From assembly GCF_900454835.1 (NCBI RefSeq), contig NZ_UGTM01000001.1, positions 682,501 to 746,500 on the forward strand: a DNA stretch of 64,000 bases, in the 5' to 3' direction. Source of the DNA: Prevotella denticola (GTDB lineage Bacteria; Bacteroidota; Bacteroidia; Bacteroidales; Bacteroidaceae). Numbering within the stretch: position 1 is the first letter of the stretch; every line of letters starts with the position of its first letter. Positions 60,427 through 64,000 of this stretch are shown here, piece by piece. Below the pieces are notes generated by a model. It was not told the origin of the DNA and searched no databases. It saw nothing but the letters and a program-made list of their open reading frames with translations. The position numbers were made by a program, and so were the translations under genes.

Positions 60427-60789
60427 TTACTTGTTCAGCCCGCGGTTGTTCAGTGTGACATTGAGGAGCTTTACGTACTCACGATACTGACGGTTGTTCA
60501 GAATGTAGTGCATATAGGAAAGATCCTTCTTGATGGCATCGTTCACCTTTGCCTCACGCTCAGAGCTGTCAGCAACAGAGGCATTCATCATCTCGGCAGC
60601 AAAAGTACGGTTGATGTCCTCGACCACGTCAATCTGATCCTGGTTCAGATTCAGAGCACGGCTCAGAGCGTATGTACTTACATTGAACTTATATGCGTTG
60701 GCGTTTGCAGTGTTGTTGTCGTTCTCACCAGCTGCGAAAGCCATTGTCATACTCATCACCGCTACCACTGTCAATACAATCTTCTTCAT
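60427..60789 (-). CDS. small secreted protein, 120 aa, unknown
   Basis: Starts MKKIVLTVVAVMSMTMAFAA, a clear signal peptide (an ATG 6 nt upstream is also possible). The mature part is helical: YALSRALNLNQDQIDVVEDI and YMHYILNNRQYREYVKLLN, a pattern slightly like the LTxxQ helices of Spy/CpxP periplasmic chaperones. That similarity is weak. I recall similar Prevotella proteins as hypothetical. A good -7 element and a terminator bracket it, so it is a single-gene unit. Confidence 0.65.
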   Translation of the reverse strand: MKKIVLTVVAVMSMTMAFAAGENDNNTANANAYKFNVSTYALSRALNLNQDQIDVVEDINRTFAAEMMNASVADSSEREAKVNDAIKKDLSYMHYILNNRQYREYVKLLNVTLNNRGLNK

Positions 60790-60879
60790 AATCATTTTCC
60801 TTTCTTGATCATTATGAGCTGCCCGAAGGGAACCCGTTGTTATCCTACTTAATTGTAAATTTTATCTTTGTTTCGATTG

Positions 60880-60887
60880 CAAAGTTA
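60880..60887 (-). promoter_or_regulatory. -7 promoter element of the small secreted protein gene
   Basis: TAACTTTG on the minus strand, 91 nt before the ATG at 60789. Confidence 0.5.
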
Positions 60888-61085
60888 CAGCGTAATTCGG
60901 AAATGACATGGTCACCCGTCACTTTTTATCCGTTTTCTCTTGTATTTTTGACACACGTCAAGACGTTTGATTTAAATCAGCGGCAGACATCCGGTTCAAC
61001 ATCCGTCTGTTCTTACAGAACGTATGCAGAAGAACCGGAAAACGAAAAAACAATCAGTACACCCCCTTTTCTCATTTTAAATCCT

Positions 61086-61093
61086 TACCTTTG
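61086..61093 (+). promoter_or_regulatory. -7 promoter element of slyD
   Basis: TACCTTTG, 35 nt before the ATG. The -33 position is C-rich, no TTTG. Confidence 0.5.
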
Positions 61094-61128
61094 CAGAAAA
61101 CAAGTTTTTATACATCAAAAAGAAAATA

Positions 61129-61728
61129 ATGGAGAACAGTACACACCGACTCATCGTAGTCAGCTACGAGCTATACAGTGTAGAGAACGGTCAGGAACAT
61201 TTTATCGAGAAGACAGAGGAACAGAAACCCATGCAGTTTTATACTGCCTGCGAGATGGCGTTGCCGGCTTTCGAGCAGGAAATCGTTAAATACGGAAAGA
61301 ACACCGACTTCGAGTTCTCGCTCCCCAAGGAGCAGGCTTACGGTGAGCACGATGCCAAAAGCGTACTGGCACTCGACAAGGAGACGTTTTCTCATGATGG
61401 CGTGTTCGACTCGGAGAATATATACAAGGATGCCATCGTTCCGCTGCAGAATGAACAGGGACAGCGTTTCCTGGGAAAGGTGCTGGAGGTGTCGGCCGAA
61501 AAGGTGACCGTTGATCTCAATCATCCTCTTGCTGGAAAGGACCTTCAGTTCCGTGGGCACATCATCGAAAACCGTGTGGCAGACGAAGCGGAAGTCAAGG
61601 ACTTCTTCGAACGGATGAACCAGCACCACTGCGGTTGTGGAGGAGACTGCGGAGGAGACTGTAACTGCGGAGGAGGAAGCAACAGCTGCGGTGAAGGCAG
61701 CTGCGGCGGCAATTGCGGCTGCCACTAA
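61129..61728 (+). CDS. slyD: SlyD-type FKBP peptidyl-prolyl isomerase with metal-binding tail
   Basis: A 199-aa FKBP-family foldase and metal chaperone. The FKBP part is interrupted by the insert-in-flap domain (about 70-130); FSLPKEQAYGEHDAKSVL and VDLNHPLAGKDLQFRGHI are the SlyD signatures. The last 35 residues are a Cys/His/Gly tail (HHCGCGGDC; GGNCGCH) like the nickel-binding tail of E. coli SlyD, but with more Cys. aroC starts 21 nt downstream, so the two may be co-transcribed. Confidence 0.92.
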   Translation: MENSTHRLIVVSYELYSVENGQEHFIEKTEEQKPMQFYTACEMALPAFEQEIVKYGKNTDFEFSLPKEQAYGEHDAKSVLALDKETFSHDGVFDSENIYKDAIVPLQNEQGQRFLGKVLEVSAEKVTVDLNHPLAGKDLQFRGHIIENRVADEAEVKDFFERMNQHHCGCGGDCGGDCNCGGGSNSCGEGSCGGNCGCH

Positions 61729-61749
61729 AGTCCACCATTGTCTATTCTT

Positions 61750-62859
61750 ATGAACACATTTGGAAAACTCTTTACTCTGACCACCTTCGGCGAGAGCCAT
61801 GGCGCAGCTGTGGGTGGTATAGTCGACGGGATGCCGGCCGGCATCTCCATTGACACAGATTTCATCCAGCATGAACTTGAACGTCGCCGGCCAGGGCAGA
61901 GCCGTATCACGACAGACCGCAAGGAAGCCGACCGGGTGGAACTGCTGAGCGGTGTGTTCGAGGGGAAATCCACTGGCGCACCGATCGGATTCCTTGTCCG
62001 CAACACAAACCAGCATTCAAAGGACTACGACAACCTCCGCAACCTCTTCCGTCCGTCACATGCCGACTATACCTATTACAGCAAATATGGCATCCGTGAT
62101 CATCGTGGGGGCGGACGTGCATCGGCACGCATCACACTGTCCCGAGTAGTGGCAGGCGCACTGGCAAAACTCGTACTGCGGCAGCTGGGTATCAGTATCA
62201 CGGCCTATACATCTCAAGTCGGCGATATACGGCTCGGCGGAGACTACCACCAATACGACTTCAGTCTCATCGAATCAAACCCTGTCCGATGTCCTGACCC
62301 GGAGAAAGCCAAGGAAATGGAAACGCTCATAGCACAGGTAAAGCAGGATGGTGATACCATCGGCGGGGTCATCACCTGTGTCATCAAAGGCTGTCCTGCC
62401 GGCCTGGGCGAGCCGGAATTCGGGAAGCTGCACGCACTGCTGGGTGCCGCCATGCTCAGCATCAACGCCGTAAAGGGATTTGAATACGGCGAGGGATTTG
62501 CCGGCTCATCATGGCGTGGGAGTCAGCAGAACGACATCTTTCTGCCTGCCAAAGACAAACCTCAAACCTCAAACCTCAAACCTCAAACTCCAAACCTCAG
62601 ACTCCAGAGCAATCACAGCGGCGGCATACAGGGCGGTATCAGCAACGGAGAAGACATCTACTTCCGTGTGGCCTTCAAGCCTGTCGCGACTCTGCTTATG
62701 GAACAGCAGACTGTAGATAAAGAGGGGCATCCCGTCACAATGACCGTATGTGGCCGGCACGATCCCTGTGTCCTGCCCCGTGCAGTACCCATCGTTGAGG
62801 CCATGGCTGCCATGACGATACTTGACACACTGCTGATAAGCAGGACAAACAGACTTTAG
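61750..62859 (+). CDS. aroC: chorismate synthase, with a repeat-encoded insertion
   Basis: A 369-aa FMN-dependent enzyme that makes chorismate from EPSP, feeding the pheA-tyrA genes of this window. The ATG at 61750 gives [20 protein letters not shown], the family start. [32 protein letters not shown] and [18 protein letters not shown] are present. Residues 271-287, just before SGGIQGG, are encoded by seven 7-nt repeat units (62560-62608) and read [16 protein letters not shown] low-complexity sequence where the family has an RTxTN-type segment. The frame is intact in this genome. Because 7 is not a multiple of 3, gain or loss of a unit would shift the frame. Confidence 0.92.
   Translation: MNTFGKLFTLTTFGESHGAAVGGIVDGMPAGISIDTDFIQHELERRRPGQSRITTDRKEADRVELLSGVFEGKSTGAPIGFLVRNTNQHSKDYDNLRNLFRPSHADYTYYSKYGIRDHRGGGRASARITLSRVVAGALAKLVLRQLGISITAYTSQVGDIRLGGDYHQYDFSLIESNPVRCPDPEKAKEMETLIAQVKQDGDTIGGVITCVIKGCPAGLGEPEFGKLHALLGAAMLSINAVKGFEYGEGFAGSSWRGSQQNDIFLPAKDKPQTSNLKPQTPNLRLQSNHSGGIQGGISNGEDIYFRVAFKPVATLLMEQQTVDKEGHPVTMTVCGRHDPCVLPRAVPIVEAMAAMTILDTLLISRTNRL
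62560..62608 (+). repeat. heptanucleotide tandem repeat inside aroC
   Basis: Seven consecutive 7-nt units: CCTCAAA four times, then CTCCAAA, CCTCAGA, CTCCAGA. The first four are identical, which favours slippage. The tract lies in the coding sequence close to the conserved SGGIQGG motif. Confidence 0.9.
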
Positions 62860-62939
62860 ATAGAAGCGGAACAATACATACAGGCATACTGCCGTCATGA
62901 ACCCTGACACTTCAGGCATATTACTGTCGGGGAAAAAGA

Positions 62940-62978
62940 AAAACAGTCGGGTGACTGGCCAGGTCACCCGACTGTTTT
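62940..62978. terminator. bidirectional terminator between aroC and pncA
   Basis: AAAACAGTCGGGTGAC (62940-62955), 7-nt loop, then its exact complement (62963-62978), with A-rich and T-rich flanks. It serves two convergent genes. Confidence 0.85.
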
Positions 62979-63110
62979 CTCCTATGGGACAGACTCTGAA
63001 ATCCATCTTATTCCAGCATTCCCTCTTCATACTGAAAGTACCGCAAGAACATCACCTGGCAGATTCTTTCCTGCGCAACAAAGCGGAGATGCCCACTGTT
63101 TCTGGACGGT

Positions 63111-63662
63111 TCAGTCCAAGGTCTTTATAAATGCTTTCAGCGTCGACCCGCCGTCAAGCGACGGAGCATAGGCCTCAAGGATGTTCAGACGTGTATTTCC
63201 GCCCCTACGCTTCAGGTCTTCTGCGGTGTTCAGTACACAGATGTCCCCTGCCAGACCGCAGACATCAATCTGTTCTATCCCCAAGGCACGGACCAGCCGG
63301 TTTATTACGTCTGCAGACACCTCATTCTGCATGATGGAATACTCATCCCTCTGGATACTGTCGCCTTTATATAACAAGGTAAAACCTCCTTTCGACTCAT
63401 TGAGGGTCACCAACAGCGGCTCCCATATAGCCGCACCTGCAGAATGCTGCACACAGTGGCGCGGCCATTGCCCACCCTCATCGGCAAAAGAACAGTGGTG
63501 GTAGGGGTGCCAGTCTGAAGTGACTATCTTCACTGCATATTCATCACCATGCGCCTTTACATACGCTGCCAGTGCATCCATCGCCTCGGCAGCGCCTTTT
63601 ACTGGGAGTGAACCACTGATAAAGTCGATCTGCGGATCGACTACCAATAACATTTTCTTCAT
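63111..63662 (-). CDS. pncA: nicotinamidase / isochorismatase-family hydrolase
   Basis: A 183-aa hydrolase that probably deamidates nicotinamide to nicotinate for NAD salvage. The Asp-Lys-Cys catalytic set is visible: VVDPQIDF (Asp9), LLYKGD (Lys) and AGDICVLNTAEDL (Cys). The metal-binding TSDWHPYHHCSF, with two His and an Asp, is that of nicotinamidases rather than of isochorismatases. The ATG at 63662 is chosen over a TTG 6 nt upstream. pyrD lies 22 nt upstream on the same strand. Confidence 0.9.
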   Translation of the reverse strand: MKKMLLVVDPQIDFISGSLPVKGAAEAMDALAAYVKAHGDEYAVKIVTSDWHPYHHCSFADEGGQWPRHCVQHSAGAAIWEPLLVTLNESKGGFTLLYKGDSIQRDEYSIMQNEVSADVINRLVRALGIEQIDVCGLAGDICVLNTAEDLKRRGGNTRLNILEAYAPSLDGGSTLKAFIKTLD

Positions 63663-63684
63663 CGTCAATCTTCCTTAGACATTA

Positions 63685-64000
63685 TCAGACACAACCGATT
63701 ACCTCTGTGATCGAGTGGCAGCCATGACGGTCGAGCCAGTCGTTGATACCGTCACGCACTTTAATCGTCACCTGCGGATCAATGAAGTTTGCAGTTCCTA
63801 TCTGGATAGCGGTAGCTCCTGCCATAAGAAACTCGATGGCATCCTCGGCTGTGGAAATACCGCCCAGACCGATGACTGGTATCTTCACAGCCTTTGCAAC
63901 ATCATTGACCATACGGACTGCTACGGGCTTTACAGCAGGACCACTCAGCCCCCCCGTACGGATACTCAGCTTCGGGCAACGCCGTTCAATGTCAATCGCC
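63685..64000 (-). CDS. pyrD: dihydroorotate dehydrogenase, C-terminal part (cut by window end)
   Basis: The last 104 codons of a gene that continues past the window. RTGGLSGPAVKPVAVRMV, PVIGLGGISTAEDAIEFL and GATAIQIGTANF match the class 1B PyrD, which uses NAD through a PyrK partner; pyrK would be expected just upstream outside the window. Enzyme of pyrimidine synthesis, converting dihydroorotate to orotate. The stop at 63685 lies 22 nt before pncA. Confidence 0.92.
   Translation of the reverse strand, partial: AIDIERRCPKLSIRTGGLSGPAVKPVAVRMVNDVAKAVKIPVIGLGGISTAEDAIEFLMAGATAIQIGTANFIDPQVTIKVRDGINDWLDRHGCHSITEVIGCV

Larger units (their letters stand above)
60790..61128. other. divergent promoter region between the secreted protein and slyD
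   Basis: 339 nt. Contains TAACTTTG (minus, 60880-60887) for the secreted protein, TATCTTTG on the plus strand at 60863-60870 of unclear use, and TACCTTTG for slyD. A GACACACGTC-type imperfect dyad lies near 60951-60965. Nothing else recognised. Confidence 0.4.

Overview
This window looks like chromosome from a Bacteroidota of the Prevotellaceae, probably an oral-type Prevotella of roughly 50% GC. That placement is an inference. It rests on promoters of the -33 TTTG / -7 TAnnTTTG type (for example before tRNA-His, the Nudix gene, tsaC and glnA), a tRNA gene without an encoded CCA, an ECF sigma / DUF4974 anti-sigma / outer-membrane receptor trio, a flavodoxin-DUF2023 pair, DUF4827 and DUF4230 lipoproteins, a type-9-like C-terminal tail on a subtilase, and gene orders typical of the group. 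No prophage, insertion sequence, CRISPR array or rRNA operon was seen.

Layout. 0-5 kb: a sigma / anti-sigma / OM-receptor operon and a DUF4827 lipoprotein. 5-12 kb: glmM, an unknown 482-aa protein, rlmN, a PdxA-like protein whose metal and substrate residues are replaced, and a flippase-like membrane protein. 12.6-16 kb: the cluster sigma-54 activator, lptE, TPR-like protein, secG, then tRNA-His. 16-21.4 kb: LysE exporter, metA, U32 protein, and a zinc-ribbon lipoprotein with membrane segments. 22-29.5 kb: rpmA-rplU, Nudix, two DUF4230 proteins, and the set tsaC, chloride channel, fmt. 30-36 kb: sugar O-acetyltransferase, MgtC-like protein, a 46-aa protein, MATE transporter, metallophosphoesterase, and a sugar-kinase/RapZ-C fusion. 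36.8-41.5 kb: glycogen operon (debranching enzyme, glycosyltransferase, GH57). 42-46 kb: lipid kinase, miaA, gap, mscL. 46-51.6 kb: secreted EEP-type phosphatase/nuclease and the phenylalanine/tyrosine genes pheA, aminotransferase, DAHP synthase-chorismate mutase, tyrA. 52-64 kb: GNAT, glnA, nitroreductase, ugd, DUF2023, flavodoxin, subtilase, small secreted protein, slyD, aroC, pncA and the 3' part of pyrD.

Most genes are housekeeping. Aromatic amino-acid synthesis is spread over two loci (aroC; pheA to tyrA). Glycogen turnover, methionine synthesis and envelope biogenesis (lptE, secG, glmM, sugar-kinase/RapZ-C) are also represented.

The unusual content is mainly between genes. (1) At least five arrays of imperfect palindromes repeat every 22-23 nt, in two sequence families. 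(2) A dispersed element of about 225 nt occurs in three copies plus a partial one, ends in the same 22-nt units, and one copy separates tyrA from the rest of its operon. (3) A second dispersed element of about 170 nt is present twice. (4) A tract of seven 7-nt units lies inside aroC. I know of no description of the 22-nt arrays or the 225-nt element, but no database could be searched.
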